64,000 nt of DNA from Gemmobacter aquatilis (GTDB lineage: Bacteria > Pseudomonadota > Alphaproteobacteria > Rhodobacterales > Rhodobacteraceae): assembly GCF_900110025.1 (NCBI RefSeq), contig NZ_FOCE01000001.1, forward strand, positions 248,001 to 312,000, written 5' to 3'. Below the pieces are notes generated by a model. It searched no databases and had not been told where the DNA came from. It saw only the letters and a list, made by a program, of their open reading frames with translations. How positions within the stretch are numbered: position 1 is the stretch's first letter; every line of letters starts with the position of its first letter. Positions 17,660-25,656 of the stretch are shown in pieces. Made by a program: the position numbers and the translations under genes.

Positions 17660-19570
17660 TCAACGGCGCGCTACCGCCGACATCGGCGGCTGATAGCCGT
17701 GCACCCAGGTGGTGATCACGTCACGGGCGGCGCTCTGATCCCCTACCGCGACCGCCGACCGCAGGGCCCGCAGGGCGCTGGCCATTTCCAGCTCTGACAG
17801 GCTTTCCTCGCGGGCACGCAGGATCTTGCTGTGCGGCGTCGTCAGCAGGCCCGCGCCGATCAGCAGTTCTTCATGCAGCTTCTCGCCGGGGCGCAGGCCG
17901 GTCACCTTGATCTCGATATCGCCATCCGGGTGATCGGCATCGCGCACCGAATAGCCCGCCGCGGTGATCAGTTGCACCGCCATATCGCGGATGCGCACGG
18001 GTTTGCCCATGTCCAGCACGAACACATCCCCCCCGCGCGAGGTTTGCACATCCGAAAAGCTGCCCGCCATCAGCACCAGCCGTGCCGCCTCGGAGATCGT
18101 CATGAAAAAGCGGGTCACATCCTCATGCGTCAGGGTCACCGGGCCGCCCTTGGCGATCTGTTCCTTGAACAACGGGATGACCGACCCCGACGACCCCAGC
18201 ACATTGCCAAACCGCACCATCGAGAACACCGTCCCGCGTGAGCGTTTCGCCATGTCCTGCACCACCAGTTCCGCCAGACGCTTCGAGGCGCCCATGACGT
18301 TGGTGGGCCGCACCGCCTTGTCAGAGGAAATCAGGATGAACCGCTCCACCCCAGCATCATTCGCCGCTTCGGCAATGGTGCGCGTGCCCAACACGTTGTT
18401 GGCAAGGCCTGCGATCGGATTGCATTCGACCAGCGGCACATGCTTGTAGGCAGCGGCATGGAAGACCACATCCACCGCATGATCATTGATCACCATGCGG
18501 GTCAGCCGGGAATCTGTAACAGACCCCAGAACAGGCATGATTTCCACATTTTGCGCCTCGCTCAGGTCGCGCAGATCCTTGTCGATGGAATAGAGCGAAA
18601 CCTCGCTCACCTCATACAACACCAGCTTCCGCGGCTTGCAGTGCAGCAACTGGCGGCAAAGCTCGGACCCGACAGAGCCACCGGCGCCAGAGACGAGGAT
18701 CGACTTGCCCTCATAGACCTCTTCGCCCTGCGGCAGCGTATCCCCCACCTGCGCGCGGCCCAGAAACTGGCCCGGCACGACGGGAGAAAGATTGTCGATC
18801 AGCTCTTCCTCGCCCACCAGCTGCGAGAAGGACGGCAGCGATTGCACGGTCAGGCCCATGCCCCGCAACTGGCGCGTCAGCCGCGCTAGTTTCGGCGCCG
18901 AAACCGAAGGCATGGCAAGGATGATCCGGTCAATGTCGCGCTGTTCAACCAGCGTTTTCAGGCTCGAAGGGGGCAGCACGCGCAGCCCTGCGATGGTCGA
19001 GGAATGCAGCGCCGTATTGTCATCGACAAAGGCAATCGGCACGATCCGCTCGTGCGAACGCAATGCTGCAACCAGCTGAACCCCGGTTGTACCCGCGCCA
19101 TAGATCAGCACGCGGTGCTTCGGCTGGCCCTGCCGCAGCACCCACAGCAGGATGTGAAACATCGCCGTGCGCATCCCTGCCGACAGCAGGAACAGCATCA
19201 GACCATAGATCACCACACCGGCAACCGGAAAGATCGGCAGGGCAAAGCGTGTCATCACCGCAAAGCACAGCGTGACCACCGCCGCATAGACCCCGGTGCG
19301 CAGGACCGCCGTAGTCTCGTAGGATTTCAGCTGGATCCGCGGCAGGCCAAGCCAGCTCGATACAGCGCCGCCGATCAACGAAATGGCGGGCAGCATGTAG
19401 AACACGTTGGGATAGCGGACGAACGGCGCCGTGCCGTTGTGTGCGACGATCACCGCCGCGATCAGAACCAGCGGCGGCAGCAACGCATCAATAACAAACA
19501 ATGTGAACTGCTTGTTCTTGCGTGAGAAGCGCTGCACAAGTTCATACAGCCCGTGCCTGACAAGACCCAT
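17660..19570 (-). CDS. Nucleotide-sugar 4,6-dehydratase/epimerase of the CapD/WbpM (FlaA1) family
   Basis: Membrane-bound long form of the FlaA1 family that modifies UDP-sugars (typically UDP-GlcNAc 4,6-dehydration or epimerisation) for surface polysaccharide. The 636-aa protein has about four N-terminal membrane helices (to residue ~130), a CoA-binding-like Rossmann region (about 130-250) and a catalytic Rossmann domain with GAGGSVGSELCRQLL near 293. The active-site block SSDKAVRPTNVMGASKR has Met in place of the usual Tyr, as in WbpM-type enzymes. The ATG at 19570 follows AAGGAAGCAA. It lies upstream of yjbH and downstream of the sugar transferase. Confidence 0.88.
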   Translation of the reverse strand: MGLVRHGLYELVQRFSRKNKQFTLFVIDALLPPLVLIAAVIVAHNGTAPFVRYPNVFYMLPAISLIGGAVSSWLGLPRIQLKSYETTAVLRTGVYAAVVTLCFAVMTRFALPIFPVAGVVIYGLMLFLLSAGMRTAMFHILLWVLRQGQPKHRVLIYGAGTTGVQLVAALRSHERIVPIAFVDDNTALHSSTIAGLRVLPPSSLKTLVEQRDIDRIILAMPSVSAPKLARLTRQLRGMGLTVQSLPSFSQLVGEEELIDNLSPVVPGQFLGRAQVGDTLPQGEEVYEGKSILVSGAGGSVGSELCRQLLHCKPRKLVLYEVSEVSLYSIDKDLRDLSEAQNVEIMPVLGSVTDSRLTRMVINDHAVDVVFHAAAYKHVPLVECNPIAGLANNVLGTRTIAEAANDAGVERFILISSDKAVRPTNVMGASKRLAELVVQDMAKRSRGTVFSMVRFGNVLGSSGSVIPLFKEQIAKGGPVTLTHEDVTRFFMTISEAARLVLMAGSFSDVQTSRGGDVFVLDMGKPVRIRDMAVQLITAAGYSVRDADHPDGDIEIKVTGLRPGEKLHEELLIGAGLLTTPHSKILRAREESLSELEMASALRALRSAVAVGDQSAARDVITTWVHGYQPPMSAVARR

Positions 19571-19712
19571 TTGCTTCCTTGCTCCACGCGGATTCGCAAA
19601 GTGCTTACTGACAAAAGCGATCAAAAATGTTCAACTGACCACAAGCTAGCGCAAAGATGCGCCTGCAGCAAGGCAACAGCGACGGCCCTCGCCCAACTCG
19701 GCGCCGCCTTGC

Positions 19713-20336
19713 CTATTTTTTGAACAGCCTCTTCACCAGCACCCTGCCAAATGTTTCCGCAATCAGCTTCAGATCAAGGCAAACGCTCTGGTTTTGCTGA
19801 TAAATCAAGTCAAGATGCGCTTTCTTGGGCACGCAGCAGCGCGCATAGACGGCATCCGTCTCTGCCGCTGTGCTGCACCTGCGAAGAAGCCAATCCTCAT
19901 GCGCATGAAACTTCAGCGTCGCAAGCCCAGTGATTCCCGGCCGGCTACGCAGAACCTGCGCATAAACATCTGGAAACCGCTCCACATAGCTGCGCAGCGG
20001 CGGGCGCGGCCCGACAAAGCTCATGTCGCCCCGGATGACGTTCCAGAGCTGCGGAATCTCGTCCAGCCGCGCCCGGCGCAGGAAACGCCCCATGGGGGTG
20101 ATTCGCGTAGCCTTGTCACCGCCGGACACGCCGCTGTCATCCTGCACCACCGTCATTGTGCGCAGCTTCCAAAGCTGGAAGGGCTGCCCCGGGGCCTGCA
20201 TCCGTTCGGAGACATAGAAAACCGGGCGCCCTTCGCGCCAAAGCAAATAGCCCAGCAACAGTAAGAAGGGCACGGCAAGAATCCCGGCCAAAACAAGGGC
20301 CAGCACCAGATCGAAAAGCCGCTTCTGCGGTGTCAT
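19713..20336 (-). CDS. Undecaprenyl-phosphate sugar phosphotransferase (priming transferase)
   Basis: Starts polysaccharide repeat-unit assembly by moving a sugar phosphate to the lipid carrier at the inner membrane. The 207-aa product is the short, PglC-like form: one N-terminal hydrophobic segment (about residues 11-30) and the bacterial sugar transferase domain. Typical blocks are LWKLRTM near residue 55, FLRRARLDEIPQLWNVIRGDM near 87, FVGPRPP and RPGITGLA. The stop codon of the epimerase gene overlaps its ATG by 4 bp, so the epimerase is the next gene upstream in the same transcript order read from the minus strand. Confidence 0.93.
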   Translation of the reverse strand: MTPQKRLFDLVLALVLAGILAVPFLLLLGYLLWREGRPVFYVSERMQAPGQPFQLWKLRTMTVVQDDSGVSGGDKATRITPMGRFLRRARLDEIPQLWNVIRGDMSFVGPRPPLRSYVERFPDVYAQVLRSRPGITGLATLKFHAHEDWLLRRCSTAAETDAVYARCCVPKKAHLDLIYQQNQSVCLDLKLIAETFGRVLVKRLFKK

Positions 20337-21199
20337 GTGTGCTCCGCGCCGAAGTCACGCCAGTCTGCCACCAGATCGGCAGCCTCGCCTCTTCCTGCCA
20401 CGCCGGGCAGCAGCGCTTCAAGCCGTTGTGTATTGATCGGCAAACCCGCCAGAACCTGCGGATTGTCTGGCCCGAATTGCCAGCAGAACCCCGCTGCGTC
20501 CAGCAAGTCGCCCATCCGCACCTGCCCGGGCGCGCTGATGTTCAGCAGTTTGGGCAGGGGCTGCCCAGCCCGCGCCAGATCGGCCAGCCCGGCCAGCACA
20601 GCAGCCAACCGGCCCGGCCCGATATAGGCCCGTTGCGGCCCGGCGTCCGAGCCATGTACCGGGTCCAGCGTGACAGCGCGGCCCGAGGCCGCAGCCCCGA
20701 ACAGCGCGTCTGCCCCAAGGACATTGCCGATTCGCAGCACCGTCAGCCCTGGCACACCCGCCCCTTGCCGTGCCTGCCAGTCCAGGACCGCTGTCTCCAT
20801 CATAGCCTTGGCATGGCCATAGGCGCCCATTGGCGCGGGCGGCGCATCCTCGTCCACCGGCACCGCCTCGCCCTGCCCCGAGCCGTAAACCGCAACCGAA
20901 GAAGCCAGAAACACATGCGCAGCGCCGCAGCGCAGCGCTGCCTCGCACATGGCCAGAGCCAGTGTGGTATTCTGCGCCAAAGCCTCTTCATCGCCGCGCA
21001 CAACCCCGGCCAGCCCGAAGATCACCACACCCGGCAGGCGGAGGCCCGGCCAGGGCGCCGACAGGATATCCCACTGCAGCCACGGGCCCGTCATCTCGCC
21101 ACGCGCTTGCCACAGCACGCCTTGTCGCTGCGCCCAAGCCATCTGCAATATGCGCCCGATCCGCCCGGTTGCACCGCACACAAGGGTATTTGTCGTCAT
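20333..21199 (-). CDS. NAD(P)-dependent sugar epimerase/dehydratase
   Basis: Short-chain dehydrogenase-type nucleotide-sugar epimerase (extended SDR). The 288-aa protein starts with a Rossmann motif CGATGRIGR, has the SSVAVYGSGQGE block near residue 105 and the catalytic YxxxK as AYGHAKAM near 128. The ATG at 21199 is chosen because GGAGC stands 6 bases before it and the fold begins there; an open frame continues upstream but overlaps the divergent wza-like gene. Substrate cannot be read from sequence. It overlaps the priming transferase by 4 bp and belongs with the exopolysaccharide genes. Confidence 0.85.
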   Translation of the reverse strand: MTTNTLVCGATGRIGRILQMAWAQRQGVLWQARGEMTGPWLQWDILSAPWPGLRLPGVVIFGLAGVVRGDEEALAQNTTLALAMCEAALRCGAAHVFLASSVAVYGSGQGEAVPVDEDAPPAPMGAYGHAKAMMETAVLDWQARQGAGVPGLTVLRIGNVLGADALFGAAASGRAVTLDPVHGSDAGPQRAYIGPGRLAAVLAGLADLARAGQPLPKLLNISAPGQVRMGDLLDAAGFCWQFGPDNPQVLAGLPINTQRLEALLPGVAGRGEAADLVADWRDFGAEHT

Positions 21200-21247
21200 G
21201 GGCGCCGCTCCGCCTGCGATGAACTCTGGTGTTGAATGGGCCATTTG

Positions 21248-21290
21248 TGCCAAGTATCTTTCTGCGACTGCCAAGTCCACTCTGCCAGGT
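21248..21290. promoter_or_regulatory. Three TGCCA(A/G)GT direct repeats in a divergent promoter
   Basis: TGCCAAGT occurs at 21248-21255 and 21269-21276, and TGCCAGGT at 21283-21290, at steps of 21 and 14 bp. They lie between the epimerase and the wza-like export gene, just before a possible -10 (CATTAT, 21295-21300) that lacks a recognisable -35. That arrangement suits an activator. The binding protein is unknown. Confidence 0.4.
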
Positions 21291-21311
21291 GTGACATTAT
21301 CGGAGCTCCAT

Positions 21312-22436
21312 ATGCGCATTCCCGCCGGGAGGCTGTTTCTGCTGACAGCCAGCCTTACGTTTCTTTCGGCCTGTGCTGACATGCCTGCTGGTGCACCGAG
21401 TGCTGCCCAGATTACCAAAGGCGCCACCGAAGAGGATGCGACGTTCGCCATATATCCGGTGACACGCGAAACTCTGCCCAGGCTGAAAACCTGGCCCCGC
21501 AAGGGACAACCGCCCGTATCAGGCTGGATTTCGCGGGCCAAAGGGCCGTCATCGCAGATCGTGGAGCCGGGAGACACGATGGATCTGGCGATCTGGGACA
21601 ACAGCGAAAGCTCGCTGATCACCCAGACCGGGCAAAAGGTTGTACAGCTGAACGGGATCAGGGTTTCGCCCGAGGGCAAGGTTTTCCTGCCCTATGTCGA
21701 TCAGGTCAGCGTCGCCAAGATGTCGCCCGACAAGGCCCGCGACACGATTCAAAACCGTTTTGCTGCGATCATCCCCAGCGCGCAGGTGCAGATCACCCAC
21801 ACGCCGGGGCGCGAAAGCTCGGTCGATCTGGTCAGCGGCGTGGCCAAGCCGGGCAACTATGTGATGCCGGATCGCGATTTCACGGTTCTGGGCCTGCTCG
21901 CCATGGGCGGTGGCATCGTTGACGGGGTTGAAAACCCGCAGGTCCGTCTGATGCGTGGCGGCAAGCTGTACGGTGTCTCCGCCGACAAGCTTCTGAAAAA
22001 CCCGTCGCTGGACACCACCCTGCGCGGCGGCGACAAGGTTTATGTCGAAAAGGACGGGCGCTATTTCCTGTCGCTTGGCGCGGCGGGCAAGGAAGCCCAG
22101 ATCCCCTTCCCCAGCGACAAGATCAACGCGCTTGATGCGGCCACGCTGATCGGCGGGGTGCAGGATAACCGCGCCAACCCGAAAGGCGTACTGGTGCTGC
22201 GCAACTATGACCCCGCAGACCTGCGCGGCGACAGTTCCGGCCCCAGCAAGGAACGCATGATCTTTGCCCTGGATCTGACCACCGCCGACGGCCTGTTCAG
22301 TGCGGGCGAGTTCGAGATCATGGACCGCGATCTGGTTCTGGTCACCGAAAGCTCGCTGATGCAGACCAATGCGGCGATCAAGATGGCTTACGAGCTGCTG
22401 GGCATCCCGACCCGCATCAACAACGTGACCAATTAA
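21312..22436 (+). CDS. Polysaccharide export lipoprotein, Wza family
   Basis: Outer-membrane polysaccharide export protein. The 374-aa precursor has a lipoprotein signal with lipobox FLSAC near residue 20. A Poly_export domain follows (about residues 85-180: IVEPGDTMDLAIWDN, VSPEGKVFLPYVDQV) and then SLBB-like domains with VDLVSGVAKPGNYVMPDRDFT and LRGGDKVYVEKDGRYF. The ATG at 21312 follows GGAGCTCCAT and gives a proper signal sequence; the frame upstream runs through antisense DNA. No tyrosine kinase (Wzc) or Wzx/Wzy gene is in the window, so the rest of the export machinery must be elsewhere. Confidence 0.92.
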   Translation: MRIPAGRLFLLTASLTFLSACADMPAGAPSAAQITKGATEEDATFAIYPVTRETLPRLKTWPRKGQPPVSGWISRAKGPSSQIVEPGDTMDLAIWDNSESSLITQTGQKVVQLNGIRVSPEGKVFLPYVDQVSVAKMSPDKARDTIQNRFAAIIPSAQVQITHTPGRESSVDLVSGVAKPGNYVMPDRDFTVLGLLAMGGGIVDGVENPQVRLMRGGKLYGVSADKLLKNPSLDTTLRGGDKVYVEKDGRYFLSLGAAGKEAQIPFPSDKINALDAATLIGGVQDNRANPKGVLVLRNYDPADLRGDSSGPSKERMIFALDLTTADGLFSAGEFEIMDRDLVLVTESSLMQTNAAIKMAYELLGIPTRINNVTN

Positions 22437-22438
22437 CA

Positions 22439-22464
22439 GAAGGCGGCGCTCAGTCGTCGCCTTC
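22439..22464 (+). terminator. Weak hairpin after the wza-like gene
   Basis: GAAGGCG and CGCCTTC pair around a 12-base loop immediately after the export gene's stop, within the 3' end of the convergent MarR gene. The tail lacks a strong T run. It may be a partial terminator or a coincidence of coding sequence. Confidence 0.3.
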
Positions 22465-22893
22465 CAGCTTTGTGCGCAATTCACGCAGCACCGGCAACAC
22501 GGCGCGGACCCGATCCGCGCCGAGCGAGGTGACAACCTCGCCGATCAGCGGTGCGATGGCCTGCACTGCCGCATCGCGCGCCGCCCTTCCCGCCGGGCTG
22601 ATCGCCACGAACTTGCGCCGCGCATCATCCCAGTCGGGGCGGATATGCACATGCCCCGCCCATTCCAGCTTGGCCAGCGTGTTGGTCATCGCGCCCCGCG
22701 TCACATGAAAGCTGGAAGCGAGCTGCGCGGGTGTGCGTTCTTCCTGGATACGGGCCAGATGGTTCAGCACGCCGAAATGCGAAATCTCCATCCCCTTGGG
22801 CAGAACCTTGGAAATGCGGTTGCGGGCAAGCTGATCCGCCATGAACAGCTCGCCGAACAGGGCGATGGCAATATCGTCGGTTTTCTCTGCCAT
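22450..22893 (-). CDS. MarR family transcriptional regulator
   Basis: A 147-aa winged helix-turn-helix repressor or activator of the MarR family. The DNA-binding region lies near residues 45-95, with the recognition part TPAQLASSFHVTRGAMTNTLAKLEWAGH and the wing containing RPDWDDARRKFVAISPAGR (the family DxR wing). The start overlaps the stop of the amidase gene by one base (TAATG), so both are cotranscribed. The regulated genes and ligand are not evident. Confidence 0.9.
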   Translation of the reverse strand: MAEKTDDIAIALFGELFMADQLARNRISKVLPKGMEISHFGVLNHLARIQEERTPAQLASSFHVTRGAMTNTLAKLEWAGHVHIRPDWDDARRKFVAISPAGRAARDAAVQAIAPLIGEVVTSLGADRVRAVLPVLRELRTKLEGDD

Positions 22894-23723
22894 TACGGGC
22901 CGTCGAACGCGCGGTCATGCGTCAGCGAGGGCACGCGCGCCCGCGCTTTCTCCACCTCGGCCAGATCAATCTCGGCGAAGGTCACGCCGGGCTTCACGCC
23001 CGCTTCGGCGATGATCTCGCCCCAGGGGGCAATGGCCAGGCTGTGGCCGTAGGTCTGGCGTCCCTTGCCCTCGCGTTCCGGGTGAAAGCCGGTCTGGGCC
23101 GGGGCCAGCACGAAACAGCCGGTTTCGATCGCGCGGGCGCGCAGCAGGGTTTCCCAATGGGCCTGCCCGGTCAGATGGTTGAACGCGGCTGGCACCGTCA
23201 GGATCTGCGCGCCCGCTTGCGCCAGACGGCGGAACAGATGCGGAAAGCGCAGGTCATAGCACACGGCCATGCCGATCTTGCCAAAGGGCGTATCGGCCAC
23301 CACCGCCTGCGTGCCGGGCCGATAGCCCGCCGATTCGCGGTAAACCTCGGTTTCCGTCACGTTCACATCGAACATGTGGATCTTGTCATAGCGCGCGACA
23401 ATTTCCCCCTGTGGGTCGATCAGGAAAGACCGGTTGGCAAAGCGCCCGTCGGCATCCGTGGTCAATAGACCCAGCGAGCCGATCAGCAGCCAGATGCCCA
23501 GATCCCGCGCCTCGGCACGCAGTGCGGCCAGTGTCGGGTCGTCCTCCTCCAGCCGCAAAACCTTGCGCTGATGCGCACGGTCAGAGCTGAGCGCATTGGT
23601 ACATTCAGGCGTCAGCACAAACCCTGCCCCGCCCTGCGCCGCAGCGCGGATCAGGGCCAGCGTTTCCGGCAGGTTTTCCGCCGGATCATCCCCGACCGTC
23701 AGTTGCACAAGACCGATGCGCAT
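22893..23723 (-). CDS. Carbon-nitrogen hydrolase, nitrilase superfamily (Nit1/Nit2-like amidase)
   Basis: Cytoplasmic amidase of the nitrilase superfamily, of the type that repairs deaminated glutathione or hydrolyses omega-amidated 2-oxoacids. The 276-aa protein shows the Glu-Lys-Cys triad: FVLTPECTNAL near residue 38, YDKIHMFDV near 112 and GMAVCYDLRFPHLFR near 147. The ATG at 23723 begins the family-typical MRIGLVQL. It is packed between glutaredoxin (4 bp upstream) and MarR (1-bp overlap). The neighbouring glutaredoxin makes a thiol-related role plausible; that is inference. Confidence 0.9.
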   Translation of the reverse strand: MRIGLVQLTVGDDPAENLPETLALIRAAAQGGAGFVLTPECTNALSSDRAHQRKVLRLEEDDPTLAALRAEARDLGIWLLIGSLGLLTTDADGRFANRSFLIDPQGEIVARYDKIHMFDVNVTETEVYRESAGYRPGTQAVVADTPFGKIGMAVCYDLRFPHLFRRLAQAGAQILTVPAAFNHLTGQAHWETLLRARAIETGCFVLAPAQTGFHPEREGKGRQTYGHSLAIAPWGEIIAEAGVKPGVTFAEIDLAEVEKARARVPSLTHDRAFDGP

Positions 23724-23727
23724 CGCC

Positions 23728-23985
23728 TTACCCTGCCAGCAGGGCGTCAAGCTTGCCCTCGTGATCCAGCGCATGGATGTCATCGCTGCCGCCGACATGC
23801 TGCCCGCCGATGAAGATCTGCGGCACGGTGCGGCGACCGGCGGCGCGTTGCATCATCGCCATGCGCAGATCCGGGTCGCGGCTCACGTCGATCTCGGTGA
23901 AAGCGGCGCCCTTCTTGGTCAGCAGGCGCTTCGCCGCCAGACAATAGGGGCAAGTCGGGGTGGTGTAGATTTCGACGGGCTTCAT
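23728..23985 (-). CDS. grxC: Glutaredoxin 3
   Basis: Small glutathione-dependent disulfide reductase. The 85-aa protein has the dithiol active site TCPYC (Cys12, Cys15) and the glutathione-binding segments RTVPQIFIGGQHVGG near residues 52-66 and SDDIHALD. Length and motifs match GrxC/Grx3. It is 4 bp upstream of the nitrilase-family gene and 48 bp downstream of comF, apparently in one transcription unit. Confidence 0.95.
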   Translation of the reverse strand: MKPVEIYTTPTCPYCLAAKRLLTKKGAAFTEIDVSRDPDLRMAMMQRAAGRRTVPQIFIGGQHVGGSDDIHALDHEGKLDALLAG

Positions 23986-24033
23986 ATGCGCACTCTCGGG
24001 GTCAGTCTTCGCGGGTGCAGCAACTATAGGGCT

Positions 24034-24756
24034 TCAGCCGTCTTTCGCAACGCGCGTCAGCACAACGACATCGACCCGCGCCGCCCCTGCCGCCAGACAG
24101 GACTCGGCACAGGCCGCCAGCGTCGCGCCCGAGGTCATCACATCATCCACCAGCAGCACAGGGCGCCCCTGCACCTGCCACAGCCGCTTCGGGTTCACCT
24201 TGAACGCATCGGCGACATTGGCAAAGCGGCCCTCGCGGTCCCGCCCCTCCTGGCTGCGGGTGTTGCGGGCGCGGATCAGCAGATCGGGGCAATGCGGCAG
24301 ATCGGTGCGCCGCGCCAGCGCCCCGGCCAACAGCGCCGACTGGTTGTAGCGCCGTTTCAACATCCGCAGCCAGTGCAGCGGCACCGGCGCCAGCAGCGTA
24401 TCGGGCGCCAGCAGCGGGGCGGCCACCCGGTGCAGCCAGCCCGCAGCAGGTTTCGCCAGATCCAGCCGATCCCCATGTTTCAGCGCCATCACCAGCCGCC
24501 GCCCGTTGTCCCGATAAAGCATCGCTGCGCGCCCCCGGCTCCACGGGCGGGCAATCGCAAGGCAATCGTCGCATTGCACCGCATGGCCCGGGTCGTCCCC
24601 CGGCAGCGGCATCCCGCAGCAATCGCAGGTCAGCCCGGCGATGAACGGCGTTTCGCGCCAGCAGCGGGCGCAAAGCCCGAAATCGGTGGTCACCAGCGCA
24701 TCGCAACTCAGGCATTGTGGCGGAAAAACCAGGTGCACAGCCGCTTGCATTCTCAT
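24034..24756 (-). CDS. comF: ComF family protein (phosphoribosyltransferase-like)
   Basis: Member of the ComF/GntX family, linked to DNA uptake in competent bacteria, although many non-competent species keep it. The 240-aa protein has an N-terminal zinc-ribbon-like set of cysteines (CLSC, CARC, CDCCGMP, CDDC in residues 16-65) and a C-terminal type I phosphoribosyltransferase site VLLVDDVMTSGATLAACAE near residue 195. It starts at 24756, 35 bp from the divergent methyltransferase, with a second possible ATG two codons later. No other competence gene is in the window. Confidence 0.9.
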   Translation of the reverse strand: MRMQAAVHLVFPPQCLSCDALVTTDFGLCARCWRETPFIAGLTCDCCGMPLPGDDPGHAVQCDDCLAIARPWSRGRAAMLYRDNGRRLVMALKHGDRLDLAKPAAGWLHRVAAPLLAPDTLLAPVPLHWLRMLKRRYNQSALLAGALARRTDLPHCPDLLIRARNTRSQEGRDREGRFANVADAFKVNPKRLWQVQGRPVLLVDDVMTSGATLAACAESCLAAGAARVDVVVLTRVAKDG

Positions 24757-24791
24757 CCGACCCTCCTATGGTCCCGCCAAACGGAGGCATG

Positions 24792-25604
24792 ATGCAGACC
24801 CCCCCTCAGCTCACCGACCGCACCGCCCTTGCCCGCAACCGCGCCCGCGCCCGCCGCGACGCGCTGTTCCTGCACGAGGAGACGGTCTTCGAGGTTCAGG
24901 AAAGACTGATTCCGGTTAACAGGACGTTCACCGCACCCGCCATCGTCACGGGTTTCCCGGAAATCTGGCAAAATGTGCTGCCCGGCGCGAAAATCGTGCC
25001 CGATGACGAGGTGCTGGATCTGGCGCCCGAGGCGCATGATCTGGTGATTCATGCCATGGCGCTGCACTGGGCCAGCGATCCGGTGGGGCAACTGGTGCAA
25101 TGCCGCCGGGCACTGCGGCCGGACGGGCTGTTCCTTGGATTTTCGTTGGGCGGGCAGACGCTGCACGAATTGCGCGCCGCACTGGCCGAGGCCGAGGCGA
25201 CGGTGACGGGTGGCCTGAGCCCCCGCGTGCTGCCGATGGGCGAGATTCGCGATCTGGGTGCACTGTTGCAGCGGGCCGGGCTGAACCTGCCGGTGGCCGA
25301 CAGTTTCACCAAAACCGTCAGCTACCGCGACGCCTTTCACCTGATGCACGATCTGCGCGCGATGGGCGAGGGCAATGCGCTGGCCGCCCGGCAGCGCCAC
25401 CCCACCCGCCGCGCCGTGCTGGCCGAGGCCGCGCGCCGCTATCACGAGGCCTATGCCCTGCCGGACGGCCGCGTCAGTGCCAGTTTCGAGGTGATCTGCC
25501 TGACCGGCTGGGCCCCGCATGACAGCCAGCAAAAACCGCTGCGCCCCGGTTCGGCGATCCAGCGACTGGAAGACGCATTGAAAGCCGCCACGAAAGCCGA
25601 TTGA
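24792..25604 (+). CDS. SAM-dependent methyltransferase, BioC/NDUFAF5-like
   Basis: A 270-aa class I methyltransferase-fold protein. The family-type opening is FLHEETVFEVQERL. The segments APEAHDLVIHAMALHWASDPVGQLVQCRRALRPDGL (spanning the fold's strands 4 and 5) and MGEIRDLGALLQRAGLNLP are those of BioC-like and mitochondrial NDUFAF5-like proteins. The SAM glycine motif is poorly conserved, as in that subgroup. Two adjacent ATGs (24789, 24792) follow GGAGG; the second has the better spacing. Substrate is unknown. Divergent from comF, upstream of hemH by 52 bp. Confidence 0.75.
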   Translation: MQTPPQLTDRTALARNRARARRDALFLHEETVFEVQERLIPVNRTFTAPAIVTGFPEIWQNVLPGAKIVPDDEVLDLAPEAHDLVIHAMALHWASDPVGQLVQCRRALRPDGLFLGFSLGGQTLHELRAALAEAEATVTGGLSPRVLPMGEIRDLGALLQRAGLNLPVADSFTKTVSYRDAFHLMHDLRAMGEGNALAARQRHPTRRAVLAEAARRYHEAYALPDGRVSASFEVICLTGWAPHDSQQKPLRPGSAIQRLEDALKAATKAD

Positions 25605-25656
25605 CCCCGGCTGTGCCAAGGCTATCTCGGGCGGGATGACAGACAGGAGAGAGACA

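Noticed and set aside
24789-24794. Choice between two adjacent ATG codons of the methyltransferase gene
   Set aside because: Not a biological signal; the difference is one residue and only spacing from GGAGG favours the second.
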